A stretch of DNA of 64,000 nucleotides from Pontibacter flavimaris (GCF_001907195.1 NZ_LVWA01000002.1:372001-436000), one strand, 5' to 3'; counted from the stretch's first letter, positions 25,651-33,537 are shown. Notes: generated from the letters alone by a model not told the origin. Numbers and translations are program-made.

Positions 25651-25700
25651 AGGATTAATTTACGATTTTCTTCTTAAAATACCAATCAATAACTACTTGT

Positions 25701-25731
25701 TTTTCACAAGCAAAAAGTTGTTTATCACAAG
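25701..25731. promoter_or_regulatory. Repeated TTTTCACAAG-type sites upstream of the XRE pseudogene
   Basis: TTTTCACAAG (25701-25710) and TTATCACAAG (25722-25731) lie in tandem, 21 bp apart, in the 5' region of the XRE pseudogene. The same word occurs as an inverted pair at 26604-26633 before the excisionase-like gene, and once more (CTTGTGAA) at 26784-26791. Shared operator sites are likely; the regulator that binds them is unknown. Confidence 0.4.
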
Positions 25732-25935
25732 TGAACCACCTTACCCCTCAGCGTAGCTTAGTTTGCCCGTAGCTGGTTGTACCTTTAGGCAGCTAAACAT
25801 CCGCTATAAAGATAGAAGGTATTCGGTGCATATCAAAAACAGGCAAGCCTAGGCTGTCCTCCCGCTGCCAGAAAACGTCTTTCCGGAGGCTGGCAGGATG
25901 CGGCAACGCAGTCCCCCAGCCTCTCCGCTCACATT

Positions 25936-26283
25936 TCAATTCCAGGAAAAACCCAGCTTCATAACCGTAGCATCCCCGGCCGTTTCAGTTGCTGCACCCT
26001 CTTTGGATAGGGGCCTGATGCACACCAAGCTTTTGGAGGAGGGATCATAGGAAGGCAGGTAGTAAAGATACCCCCACCTGTCCAGCTCCCGGAGGCAGCG
26101 GTGGTACGTGGTGCGGGATCTGATGCGTGCCCATGCCATCACCTCTTTCCTGTTCACCCGGAAAGCCCCGCCGCCCCGGCTCTGGACCAGCAGCGCCATG
26201 TAGAGGTTCAGGTGCGGGCGGCGCAGGCGCTTGTCTCTTCCCGCTTTCCTGTAAAAGCCCGTCAGTTGCGCACTTACCTCCAT
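25936..26283 (-). CDS. Probable winged-helix DNA-binding protein of the mobile element
   Basis: 115 aa, overlapping the end of the excisionase-like gene by 10 nt. The sequence HLNLYMALLVQSRGGGAFRVNRKEVMAWARIRSRTTYHRCLRELDRWGYL reads like a winged helix: a helical start, a recognition helix around SRTTYHRCLREL and a following strand. The C-terminal tail is short and unremarkable. It is probably an accessory factor for excision, replication or regulation of the element. Function is not established. Confidence 0.6.
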   Translation of the reverse strand: MEVSAQLTGFYRKAGRDKRLRRPHLNLYMALLVQSRGGGAFRVNRKEVMAWARIRSRTTYHRCLRELDRWGYLYYLPSYDPSSKSLVCIRPLSKEGAATETAGDATVMKLGFSWN

Positions 26284-26552
26284 GACCGAACCTCCTTCCC
26301 GTTCAGCAGCCTGGAGATATCCTCCAGGCGGTAGTAGTGGGTGCCTCCGACCTTGACTGAGGGCAGCGTACCCTCCACCCGCAGCTTCTGCAGCGTGGAG
26401 GGGGAGACCTGCAGCATGCGCCGCACCTCGGCGGACTTGAGCACCTTCTTCGGCGCCTCGGCCTGCTGCTTCCCGATCAGCCTGGCCAGGTCCTCGAGCA
26501 GCTGCCGGTGGAAGGCTTGCAGGTCTTGCTTGGTGATGATTTCTACAGACAT
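26274..26552 (-). CDS. Excisionase-like helix-turn-helix protein
   Basis: 92 aa. The C-terminal half is a MerR/excisionase-type HTH: KVLKSAEVRRMLQVSPSTLQKLRVEGTLPSVKVGGTHYYRLEDISRLL. This is the form common beside integrases in Bacteroidota integrative elements. The N-terminal 35 residues form a charged helix. It overlaps the 115-aa gene by 10 nt, so both are co-expressed. Its promoter region contains the inverted CACAAG/CTTGTG pair at 26604-26633. A role in excision directionality or as a regulator of mobility is likely. Confidence 0.75.
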   Translation of the reverse strand: MSVEIITKQDLQAFHRQLLEDLARLIGKQQAEAPKKVLKSAEVRRMLQVSPSTLQKLRVEGTLPSVKVGGTHYYRLEDISRLLNGKEVRSWR

Positions 26553-26603
26553 CGTTTTACTCGTTTTGGTTATAGGGTGAAGTTGCCCTTTTTCACCTCT
26601 CCC

Positions 26604-26633
26604 TTTTCACAAGCTGAACCCGACTTGTGAAAA
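26604..26633. promoter_or_regulatory. 10-bp perfect inverted repeat upstream of the excisionase-like gene
   Basis: TTTTCACAAG (26604-26613) and CTTGTGAAAA (26624-26633) form a perfect 10-bp dyad with a 10-nt spacer, 50-80 nt before the ATG at 26552. It shares its half-site with 25701-25731 and is a good operator candidate. Confidence 0.5.
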
Positions 26634-26914
26634 ACAATTTTCCCGGGTAAAAAACAAGGAGGTAAGCCCCCCTTCGAGCCCTTAACCCCACCAGATTCGC
26701 CTGAACTGGGCTGTTTCCGCCAAATCCCCATTATCCTACCTAAAGAACCATTGCCTGTACCGTTTTCCCCAACTCGGCCTTGCCTTGTGAACACGCCCCG
26801 CCTTTGCCCCTCACCTTTGGAGGGAGTCAAAGAAAAGTCGCTATGGGGCAAGGGCTGTCCCTACTCCCGCTTTCCACTTCATCGATTCAAATCTTTAAAA
26901 CGAACCGCATAATT

Positions 26915-27279
26915 ATGGAAACCAACACCAACCCATCGAAAAGCCAGGTGAAAAACCCTTCAGGCGAGGTCCAGCCGCGGGACCGTCTGGCAGTAGGCGA
27001 GAACGCCTACCAGCGCATCTGCCGAAAAGGCGAGCACGGGTGCGCTAGAGTGGCTCATCAAAGGGGCCTCGGGAGGGCAAACCTATGCGAATATGTCACC
27101 GGCTAAGCACACAGCCTTCGACGCGCTCAAAGGTTGCCCTCAAGCTCAGCCTCCTAGGCCTGCAGGTTCAGCGGGAGGGGCCGGGGCCGGTCGAACCCGA
27201 GTGCGAGCAGACCCTAGACGAAATCATCCGCCAGCTCGCTGTCCTCAACATCCCCGACCCGCAAGATGATCCGGCATGA
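26915..27279 (+). pseudogene. Frameshifted mobile-element protein (two single-base insertions)
   Basis: Three consecutive frames join into one plausible protein. It starts at ATG 26915 (ETNTNPSKSQVKNP...RICRKGEHG). With one extra base near 27041 removed, it continues ALEWLIKGASGGQTYANMSPAKHTAFDALK. With a second extra base near 27132 removed, it ends VALKLSLLGLQVQ...EQTLDEIIRQLAVLNIPDPQ before TGA 27279. Each step gives natural-looking residues, whereas each single frame stops early or degenerates. No family is recognised. It precedes the mobilization block in the same orientation, so it may have been a mobilization accessory gene. The alternative is that only the first, 64-residue frame is real. 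Confidence 0.45.
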
Positions 27280-27789
27280 GGCCTTCCGCTGCCATCGCTA
27301 CTGCTTCAAAAACCCCAGGCGCTGCTGGCGCCTCTCTCCAACGCACGGCCAGCCACACGCACTTTGCCATGGCCCTGCTCCCACCTTTTCTCTTCCGCCT
27401 GGCCAGCCTCTTGTAGGGTAACTCCTGCCGGCAAGCAATGCACCCCGGCCCCGGGCGAGCCTAGGGCCGCCCTGCCCAGGGAGCGAAGCAAGCCTGCAGG
27501 AGCGGCGGGTCCCGGGGGAGCTTTCCCGGCAGGCAAGCAACGCACCTCCCCCCGCTCAAAGCCAGCCGGGGCTGTCTTTTCCGGGGGGGAGGCGCGAAGC
27601 AAGCCCGCCGGAAAAGAGCAAGATGGAACAGGACTGACGTCCGGTTCAATCTTGCCCTGCGGGGCGAAAGGCCCATAGCCGCCTGCAAAGCGGGGTTGCC
27701 GGCACCCTGCCTGCCGCGGGATCTATAGAACAGTTACAAACAGACAGCTAACTAGCTGATTATTAACAACTAATTATATAAAAACGCTT
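27280..27789. other. GC-rich non-coding region upstream of mobilization genes
   Basis: About 500 bp, mostly very GC-rich. Open frames cross it on both strands, but they are low-complexity and overlap one another. Degenerate repeats are present (GGCAAGCAATGCACC near 27432 and GGCAAGCAACGCACC near 27531; GCGAAGCAAGCC near 27483 and 27592). The last 70 bp turn AT-rich and contain the palindrome CAGCTA-AC-TAGCTG (27745-27758) before the first mobilization gene. The interrupted palindrome at 27618-27655 is listed separately. Confidence 0.5.
27618..27655. other. oriT: Candidate origin of transfer (nested palindrome)
   Basis: A 38-bp interrupted palindrome: GCAAGAT (27618-27624) pairs with ATCTTGC (27649-27655), AAC (27627-27629) pairs with GTT (27644-27646), and an inner GGAC-TGAC-GTCC (27631-27642) closes the tip. 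It lies 135 bp upstream of the BtgA-like gene, the usual place for oriT in mobilizable Bacteroidota elements. No T-tract follows it, so it is not an obvious terminator. The nick site cannot be assigned. Confidence 0.45.
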
Positions 27790-28314
27790 ATGAAGACAGT
27801 CGGAATACCCGAGGCCGTGCACGCCAGGCTCAAGCACTACTGCGCCCGCCACGGCCTAGGCCTGGGCGAGTGCATCGCCGCCTCGCTCACCTACTTCGAG
27901 CGGCACGGCCTCAACCCCGCGACCCACGAGAGCCCCACGGCCGAGATGAACCGGCTCATCAAGCGGGTGGACCAGGTCATCGCCTTCATCCGCAAGCAGG
28001 AGAGCGACCTGCTGCGCCCCATGACCGAGGCCGTGAGCCTGAGCGAGGCCCGCATCGAACGCAGCCTGGACACCGTGGCCACGGCCAAACAGCTGCAGCT
28101 CCTGGAGGAGCACCTGGCTAGCCTGGTCCGGCAGCTCAATACGCTAGTGCCGGCCGCAGCTGCCGCCAGGGCGGCCACCGAGCGGCTGCTCTCTGAACAC
28201 GCGCGGCGCGAGCTGGAGGCGCTGCAGTTGCTGGCACGCCTGGTGGATGCCAAGAACAAGAGCGGCTTTCTACAGGACCTCACTAAACTCTACCAGGAAG
28301 GGGGCCAGCCGTGA
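27790..28314 (+). CDS. BtgA/BfmA-family mobilization accessory protein
   Basis: 174 aa. The start KTVGIPEAVHARLKHYCARHGLGLGECIAASLTYFERHGLNP is the ribbon-helix-helix-like DNA-binding part typical of BtgA/BfmA proteins, which bind oriT and help the relaxase. The remainder is a long helical, coiled-coil-rich region (EARIERSLDTVATAKQLQLLEEHL; AARAATERLLSEHARRELEALQLL). It overlaps the relaxase gene by 4 nt. Codon usage is very GC-rich, unlike the BREX and CBASS genes, so this block has a separate origin. Confidence 0.8.
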   Translation: MKTVGIPEAVHARLKHYCARHGLGLGECIAASLTYFERHGLNPATHESPTAEMNRLIKRVDQVIAFIRKQESDLLRPMTEAVSLSEARIERSLDTVATAKQLQLLEEHLASLVRQLNTLVPAAAAARAATERLLSEHARRELEALQLLARLVDAKNKSGFLQDLTKLYQEGGQP

Positions 28315-29138
28315 ACATCAAGATCCTCGGCGGCGGCTCAGGGACCTACGCAAACCGGGGCAGCAGCGCGGCCCTGGTCAACTACCTCCAGCACGAGGAC
28401 CTGCAGCGCCTCCGGCAGGGGCAGGCCGCAGAGCCCTTCTTCGACCAGGAGCGCGAGAGGGTGAGCGCCCGGGAGGTAATCTACCGGCTCGACCACAACA
28501 AGGGGCAGCTGGGGAAGAGCGACGCCAAGTTCTACGCCTTGATCGTCAGCCCCTCGGAGCGGGAGCTTAAGCACCTGGGCCAAACGAAGGAGGAGCAGGC
28601 CCGGGCGCTGAAGGCCTACGTGCGGGAGGAGGTGCTGCCGGCCTACGCGGCCAATTTCAACAAGGGGCTGGAAGCTAAGGACATCCTGTACTATGGCAAG
28701 GTACACCACGAGCGCGACGGGCAGACGGGGCGGGAAGAGATGCACGTCCACCTCATCGTCTCGCGCAAGGACATGGAAAACAAAATAAAGCTCAGCCCCA
28801 TGACCAACCACCGCGCCACCGGGAAGGGAGCCGTCAGGGGCGGCTTTGACCGGGAGGCCTTCGTGAGCGCCTGCGAGGAGCGGTTCGACCGCCAGACGGG
28901 CTACCAAAGAGAGCAGCAGGAAAGCTTCGCCTACTGCCACGCCCTGAAGAAGGGGAGTGTGGAGGCGATCCGGCAGCAGGCCCGGGAAAGGGTGGCGCTG
29001 GAGGCGAAGCGGAAACAGCAGGAGAAGCAGGCGGAGAGAATGAAACAACAGCAGGAGCAAAAGCTAGCGGAGAAGGCAAGGCAACAGCAAAGCCGGCAGG
29101 AAAAGAAACAGGGGCAACACAGGGGGATCAGGCGATGA
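28311..29138 (+). CDS. Relaxase / mobilization nuclease (BtgB/MobB-like)
   Basis: 275 aa. The relaxase starts IKILGGGSGTYANRGSSAALVNYLQHED, typical of Bacteroidota mobilization proteins grouped under DUF5712. A metal-binding HxH in EEMHVHLIVSRKD follows, then SPMTNHRATGKGAVRGGFDR. It should nick oriT and stay covalently attached to the transferred strand, although the catalytic Tyr was not pinpointed. The C-terminal 60 residues are a Lys/Gln-rich helix. It overlaps the genes on both sides by 4 nt, giving a compact three-gene mobilization operon. Confidence 0.8.
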   Translation: MNIKILGGGSGTYANRGSSAALVNYLQHEDLQRLRQGQAAEPFFDQERERVSAREVIYRLDHNKGQLGKSDAKFYALIVSPSERELKHLGQTKEEQARALKAYVREEVLPAYAANFNKGLEAKDILYYGKVHHERDGQTGREEMHVHLIVSRKDMENKIKLSPMTNHRATGKGAVRGGFDREAFVSACEERFDRQTGYQREQQESFAYCHALKKGSVEAIRQQARERVALEAKRKQQEKQAERMKQQQEQKLAEKARQQQSRQEKKQGQHRGIRR

Positions 29139-30802
29139 GAAAGGGACAGTTAAAGGATTACCGCGGCTGCGGCTGCCTGGCCCTGCTGCTCTTGCTTTTC
29201 GGCATGGCCCTGTTCCTAGTGCTCGTGCACCAGGCCCCCGCCGTGGCGGGCGGAATTGTGCTGACGGCGGGAGGCCTTCTCGCAGGCATTGTCGCTTATG
29301 GGCTCTACAGGCTCTCCAGGTACCTACTGGGGCGGGTGGGCCAGGTCTGTCAAGGCCTGCGAGCGGACAGGCATCCTTACAGCCTGGAGCTGGCCACCAC
29401 CCGGGGGCCGATCCGGCTCTACAACCCTTTCAGGGGGATCCTCGTCGTGGGCGCTGCCGGCAGCGGCAAGAGCGAGAGCATCGCCCTGCCCCTGATGCGC
29501 GGCTTTGCCCGAAAGGCCTACAGCGGGGTGCTCTACGACTTCAAGTTCCCCAGCCTGACAGGGGACATGCACAGCTTCCTGGCCGCGCAGGAGAGCCCGC
29601 TGCCGCACTACTTCCTCCACTTCCACGACCCGCTCGGCTCCTACCGCGTCAACCCCCTGCACCCCCGCTACCTGCCCCACACCGGCTACGCCCGCGAGTA
29701 CGCCACGGCCATCGTCAGCAACCTGATGCGGGAGAGTATCAAAAGGCCCGACTTCTGGACCCGCAGCGCCACCGACCTACTCACCGCCTGCATCTGGTAC
29801 CTGCGCTCGGAGCACCCGGACCTGTGCGACCTGCCGCACGTGCTGGCCCTCGTCACCAGCCCGGACGAGAAGCTCCTAAGGACGCTCCGGCAGAACGAGC
29901 AGTGCGCGCAGATGACCGTCTCCATCCTGGGGGCGCTCGAGCGGGGGGCGGAGAACCAGGTGAGCGGCGTGGTGGGCACGCTGCAGGGGGCCGTGGCGCA
30001 GCTCAACACGCCCGAGGTCTGCTACCTCTTCGGGGGCGATGACTTCTCGCTGGACATCAACGACCCTGAGAACCCCATTATCCTCTCGCTGGGGAGCCAC
30101 CCGAGCCTTGCCGGCACCTACGCCCCCCTGTGCAGCCTGGTCATCACCGTGGCGACCCGGCTGATGAACCAGCCGGGCAAGCACCACAGCTTCCTGCTCC
30201 TGGACGAGGGGCCAACCGTGTTCATCCCCCACCTGGAGCTGCTGCCCAACACGGCCAGGAGCAACCGGGTGGCCACCGTGTTCATGTGCCAGGACCTGGC
30301 GCAGCTGGTGGACATGTACGGTACGGAGAAGGCCGACGTGCTGAGCGCGGCGCTCAACAGCCACTTCTACGGGAGGGTGAGCAGCAGCAAGACAGCCCGG
30401 TTCATGTCTGAGCAGTTCGGCCGCTACGACCAGGTCTACACCACCTCCAGCGCCAGCAGAAACTGGCGTCAGTGGCTCGGGGGCAATGTGGGGAAAAGCG
30501 AGACGGTGCAGGAGCGCGACAGGATCAGGGCCAGCGAGTTCCTCCGGTTCCCTGTCGGCCGCTTCGCCGGCATCGCCGTGGAGAGCAACAAGACAGAGTT
30601 CAACGCGCAGTTCCGGGTGCCGGCAAGGCCGCCGCAGGTCCCCCTCCCCCGGCCGGCCACGAAAGGCGATATACAGGAGTATTACCGACGGGTAAGGCGG
30701 GAGGTAAACAGCCTGCTCGTGGCCGTGGTCACTCCACAGGAGCCGGTGCCAAGGAAACAGCCGGGGCAGGATCCCGCCTCCCGCTTCCGGCTTGACGTGT
30801 AA
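29135..30802 (+). CDS. Type IV coupling protein (VirD4/TraG-like, MobC)
   Basis: 555 aa. Two hydrophobic segments near the N-terminus (LALLLLLFGMALFLVLV and AGGIVLTAGGLLAGIVAYGLY) anchor it in the inner membrane. The Walker A VVGAAGSGKSESIALPLM lies around residues 105-122, and a Walker B-like SFLLLDEGPTVF lies further on, followed by the RSNRVATVFMCQDLAQL stretch typical of TraG/VirD4 ATPases. It delivers the relaxase-DNA complex to a conjugation pore. No pore genes are present, so the element is mobilizable rather than self-conjugative. The C-terminal tail is Pro-rich and basic. Confidence 0.85.
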   Translation: MRKGQLKDYRGCGCLALLLLLFGMALFLVLVHQAPAVAGGIVLTAGGLLAGIVAYGLYRLSRYLLGRVGQVCQGLRADRHPYSLELATTRGPIRLYNPFRGILVVGAAGSGKSESIALPLMRGFARKAYSGVLYDFKFPSLTGDMHSFLAAQESPLPHYFLHFHDPLGSYRVNPLHPRYLPHTGYAREYATAIVSNLMRESIKRPDFWTRSATDLLTACIWYLRSEHPDLCDLPHVLALVTSPDEKLLRTLRQNEQCAQMTVSILGALERGAENQVSGVVGTLQGAVAQLNTPEVCYLFGGDDFSLDINDPENPIILSLGSHPSLAGTYAPLCSLVITVATRLMNQPGKHHSFLLLDEGPTVFIPHLELLPNTARSNRVATVFMCQDLAQLVDMYGTEKADVLSAALNSHFYGRVSSSKTARFMSEQFGRYDQVYTTSSASRNWRQWLGGNVGKSETVQERDRIRASEFLRFPVGRFAGIAVESNKTEFNAQFRVPARPPQVPLPRPATKGDIQEYYRRVRREVNSLLVAVVTPQEPVPRKQPGQDPASRFRLDV

Positions 30803-31180
30803 CGCCTTCCGATAGCTACAACTTGACTAAGACCTGGCAAATCATCCCAAGCCCACTTAAAAGGCTGTTGGCATGTGGAAAACGCCCGCCGGGGTTTCCC
30901 ACATGCCAACAGCACGGTAGTAGTGGTAAAGGCAAAGAAGCACAAGCAAGGAGAAAGGGAGGGAGTCTGGAAGGAGCGCAGGCGGAAAGCCACCCCAATG
31001 CAAAAGTCCATGGTCATTGGAGTTGGCGCAAAGGTAGGCCCCGGGCTGCCGGGGCGCCCAAAAGACTACGGCATAAACCCGCTAGGCCCGCCCGCGGCCC
31101 ATTTATTCCGTTTCCTTCTGGGCTTGGTTGCCCGGGGCCTGGAGGGGCACCATAATCAATTCCCTCACTCATAAAACCAG
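30803..31180. other. Non-coding gap with a strong hairpin
   Basis: About 380 bp between the coupling protein and RadC genes. The main feature is the 14-bp inverted repeat at 30865-30912. Short open frames across it have no protein character. The last 30 bp are AT-rich and probably hold the RadC start region. Confidence 0.4.
30865..30912. repeat. 14-bp perfect inverted repeat
   Basis: CTGTTGGCATGTGG (30865-30878) pairs exactly with CCACATGCCAACAG (30899-30912), with extra AAA/TTT pairing inside and a GC-rich 14-nt tip. It lies 63 bp after the coupling protein stop. There is no T-tract on the plus strand, so a simple intrinsic terminator is not convincing; on the minus strand only CCTTTT follows. 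Confidence 0.6.
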
Positions 31181-31657
31181 ATGATTATGGAAAAGACCAT
31201 TAAAACATCCGCCACCACCAGAGTAGCCGAAGTCAAGCTCTCCTACCGGAACAAAGTGAAGCCCTCAGAGCGCCCGCAGGTCACCTGCTCTGCTGACTCC
31301 TACAAGGTACTCAAAGAGAGCTGGGACACGGGCAAGCTGGAGTTCGTCGAGCAGTTCAAGGTGCTGCTCTTAAACCGCGCCAACCGGGTGCTGGGCGTCT
31401 ACGAGCTCTCCACCGGCGGCGTAGCGGGCACCGTGGCAGACCCCAAGCTCGTCTTCGTGGCAGCGCTCAAGGCCTGCGCCTCCGGCGTCATCCTCTCGCA
31501 CAACCACCCCTCAGGCAACCTCAAGCCCAGCGCAGCCGACCTGCAGCTCACCAGGAAGCTCAGGAAGGGCGGCGAGCTCCTGGACATCGCCGTGCTGGAC
31601 CATATCATCCTCACCAGCGAGGGCTACTACTCCCTGGCAGACGAGGGGCTTTTATAG
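31181..31657 (+). CDS. radC: RadC/JAB-domain protein (mobile-element type)
   Basis: 158 aa (or 156 from the second ATG at 31187). The JAB/MPN+ metalloprotease-like motif is clear: GVILSHNHPSGNLKPSAADLQLT, with the HxHPSG...D zinc ligands. The preceding EQFKVLLLNRANRVLGVYELSTGGVAGTVADPKLVF and the following ILTSEGYYSLADEGLL are typical of RadC. This shorter form lacks the helix-hairpin-helix region of chromosomal RadC and is common in Bacteroidota integrative elements, where an anti-restriction role has been suggested. It is followed by its own terminator. Confidence 0.85.
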   Translation: MIMEKTIKTSATTRVAEVKLSYRNKVKPSERPQVTCSADSYKVLKESWDTGKLEFVEQFKVLLLNRANRVLGVYELSTGGVAGTVADPKLVFVAALKACASGVILSHNHPSGNLKPSAADLQLTRKLRKGGELLDIAVLDHIILTSEGYYSLADEGLL

Positions 31658-31671
31658 CCCCTCTCCTTTTC
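31643..31671 (+). terminator. Intrinsic terminator of the radC gene
   Basis: GAGGGGC (31643-31649) and GCCCCTC (31657-31663) form a stem that overlaps the end of the coding region, followed by TCCTTTTCTT. Confidence 0.65.
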
Positions 31672-31710
31672 TTGCACATCTATATGCGTAGGCCAACCTG
31701 CCAGAGTAAT

Positions 31711-31975
31711 ATGTAAAGGTTCATAGGATGCGCTACAGTTGCGGGCATTGGCTGATCCTTATTGTGTTACGACTATTGAAGCTGTGGACTTAGGGGTAGC
31801 CCGGGAGGGTTATCCATAAATCCACAGCTATTTTTTTGCCTGTGCCGCCATGAAAAAGCAGGAACAGAAGAAGAAAGCCAGAGCAGACTGGATCAGGGTT
31901 TCCCAGCAGTTGGGGCTATCGGCAAGGCCGTCCGCCGCTGCGGCATCGCCCGCTCCACACTGCAGCGATGGCCCA
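31711..31975 (+). repeat. Degenerate repeat, copy 1 (IS481-like 5' end)
   Basis: This about 260-bp stretch resembles 33143-33400 throughout: a leader, a hairpin with a T-tract, then the 5' part of a transposase-like gene. The hairpin arms are GCTGTGGA (31781-31788) and TCCACAGC (31821-31828). In the second copy the arms have different bases but still pair. The two copies flank the XRE gene at 32602. Confidence 0.55.
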
Positions 31976-32060
31976 GGCACCTGCCCTGGGAGGGATTGGC
32001 TGGCCGCTCAAGAACGCTGTATGGAGGCCATTCGTGCGCCTGGATACGGCTAGTGCGTGG
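31850..32060 (+). pseudogene. IS481-like transposase N-terminal remnant, copy 1
   Basis: The frame from ATG 31850 gives KKARADWIRVSQQLG. A one-base shift then gives AIGKAVRRCGIARSTLQRW and GLAGRSRTL. This order matches the start of IS481-type transposases, where a short basic lead is followed by a helix-turn-helix with RRCGISRSTLxRW. The rest of the transposase is missing. It is a truncated and frameshifted relic, and the family call rests on the HTH pattern only. Confidence 0.5.
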
Positions 32061-32487
32061 AGATCTTGTACCCTCTACAGTGTAACCAGGAGGAGGCACC
32101 TTAAAGGGCTGACAGGACCGGTCCAAAATCGAATGATGCACCGTCACGAAACGGTTTGTGTCTAGCAGGAGGCTTTCATAAGACCCTTGTGTTAACTTAA
32201 TTCAAGTTGCGGGCACTATCACGCTTGAATTATATAGCTGCTTACTAGTAGATGTTATGAAGAGTATTTCCACGCGCAAAAGCAGCACCGCACCCTTTTT
32301 CTGAGCTTGTGGGTTCCTTGAGAGCAGGTGGGTCGTGCAGGTTGCTTTTCTCATCGTGAGGTAAGGTATAAATGCGTATCCGCCGGGTTGTTTTACCCTT
32401 GCCAGGACAGAGTATTTAACATGGCAGGATGTGGTAAAAAACACCCGGGCGGGGCTGTTCAACATGGAAAATTTTAGATATTTTTTG
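32060..32487. other. Non-coding stretch, nothing recognised
   Basis: About 430 bp between the IS481-like remnant and the XRE promoter. An 87-codon open frame on the minus strand (32202-32465) has no family resemblance and is not counted as a gene. Confidence 0.35.
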
Positions 32488-32503
32488 TATCTTCACGAAG
32501 ATA
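32488..32503. promoter_or_regulatory. Palindromic operator candidate before the XRE gene
   Basis: TATCTTC-AC-GAAGATA (32488-32503) is a perfect 7-bp dyad about 100 bp before the XRE ATG, right after a T-rich run with TTTG at 32484-32487. It is a natural autorepressor site. Confidence 0.4.
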
Positions 32504-32601
32504 AGAAGATCAGTTTGGAGCTAATAATAAAAGCATTGGTATAGAACCACTTAGGAGTGGTATTATACTACACGACTTTCTCACTTTTAAACTTAATAGC
32601 T

Positions 32602-33057
32602 ATGTTTACCGACGTGGATGAAAAACCAAAGCGTACGCCGCACCTGGGCAGGAAGGTACAGCGTGTGCGCGAGATCATAGGCATGAAGCAAATGGCTTTA
32701 GCCGATGTTACGGGCATGAGCCAGCAGAATATCTCCAAGCTGGAGCAGAGCGAAAGCATGCCGGAAGAAACACTGGAGAAACTGGCGAAGGGGTTAGGCG
32801 TGACGGCCGACTTTATCAAAAGCTTTGATGAGGAGAAGGCGGTGTATAACATTCAGACGAACATGACTTTTAATGACCAAGCCGGTAACGTGAACTATCA
32901 GCTAAATCAAAATACTATCCATAACCCAATTGAGCAGGTCGCTGAGCTTTTTGAAAAGCTACTTCGAAGTGAGAAGGAGAAAGTGGAGATATTGACCAAT
33001 GCTAATCAAGCCATTCAAGATTTGGTGAAGCAGATTAATGAGATAAGGGGAAGCTAG
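32602..33057 (+). CDS. XRE-family transcriptional regulator
   Basis: 151 aa from the ATG at 32602, which follows an AT-rich leader; an upstream in-frame extension to 32557 is poorly coding. The N-terminal Cro/CI HTH is clear: HLGRKVQRVREIIGMKQMALADVTGMSQQNISKLEQSESMPEETLEKLAKGLGV. The C-terminal part (NPIEQVAELFEKLLRSEKEKVEIL) is a helix likely to dimerise. It shares this whole plan with the broken gene at 25243-25650. It lies between two IS481-like relics. Target genes are unknown; its own promoter dyad is one candidate. Confidence 0.8.
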   Translation: MFTDVDEKPKRTPHLGRKVQRVREIIGMKQMALADVTGMSQQNISKLEQSESMPEETLEKLAKGLGVTADFIKSFDEEKAVYNIQTNMTFNDQAGNVNYQLNQNTIHNPIEQVAELFEKLLRSEKEKVEILTNANQAIQDLVKQINEIRGS

Positions 33058-33142
33058 ATTTAGCGGGGTTTTGACAGTAGCTAAGGCCTGAATTTGTGCT
33101 TTGTTGAAATACCTCAAAGAAAGAGACAATGTGTTAGAACCT

Positions 33143-33400
33143 AAGTGTGAAGGTTCAAAAGGTTCGCTGCAGCTACGGTACTGGCTTGATCTTGTAACAT
33201 GACTACTGTTGAAGCGGAGGATTTATGGGTAACCCGGGAGCGTTATCGATAAATCTTCCGCTGTTTTTTTCCTGTATCGCTATAAATAAGCAGGAACAGA
33301 GAAAAAAGTCAGAGCAGGCAGGATCAAGATTTACCAACAGCTAGGGCCATCAGCAAGGCTGTCCGCCACTGCGGCATTGCCCGCTCCAGAAGGCCTCACC
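33143..33400 (+). repeat. Degenerate repeat, copy 2 (IS481-like 5' end)
   Basis: Second copy of 31711-31975. It has a stronger hairpin with T-tract: GCGGAGGATTTAT (33214-33226) pairs with ATAAATCTTCCGC (33249-33261), followed by TGTTTTTTT. A transposase-like lead KKVRAGRIKIYQQLG follows and, after a one-base shift, AISKAVRHCGIARS, after which homology ends. The hairpin may also end transcription from the XRE gene upstream. Confidence 0.5.
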
Positions 33401-33537
33401 GGCTGGCCAGGTAGAAGAGAGAAGACGAGAAAGAAAGCCCAGCAAATACTGGTCAGGATAAAACCTGCCGAAATTAGAAATATCCATACTTTGGCAGACC
33501 TGTTAGTGGAGCGGATCTATAGAACCAACACACTTAA

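Noticed and set aside
27085-27279. The 64-codon frame starting at ATG 27085 as a separate gene
   Set aside because: Its beginning makes no sense as a protein, whereas its later part joins naturally to the upstream frame after removing a single base, so it is treated as the end of a pseudogene.
27298-27688. Open frames on both strands in the GC-rich gap upstream of the mobilization genes
   Set aside because: They overlap one another, are low-complexity (Gly/Ala/Arg/Pro-rich) and have no family resemblance; GC-rich DNA lacks stops by chance.
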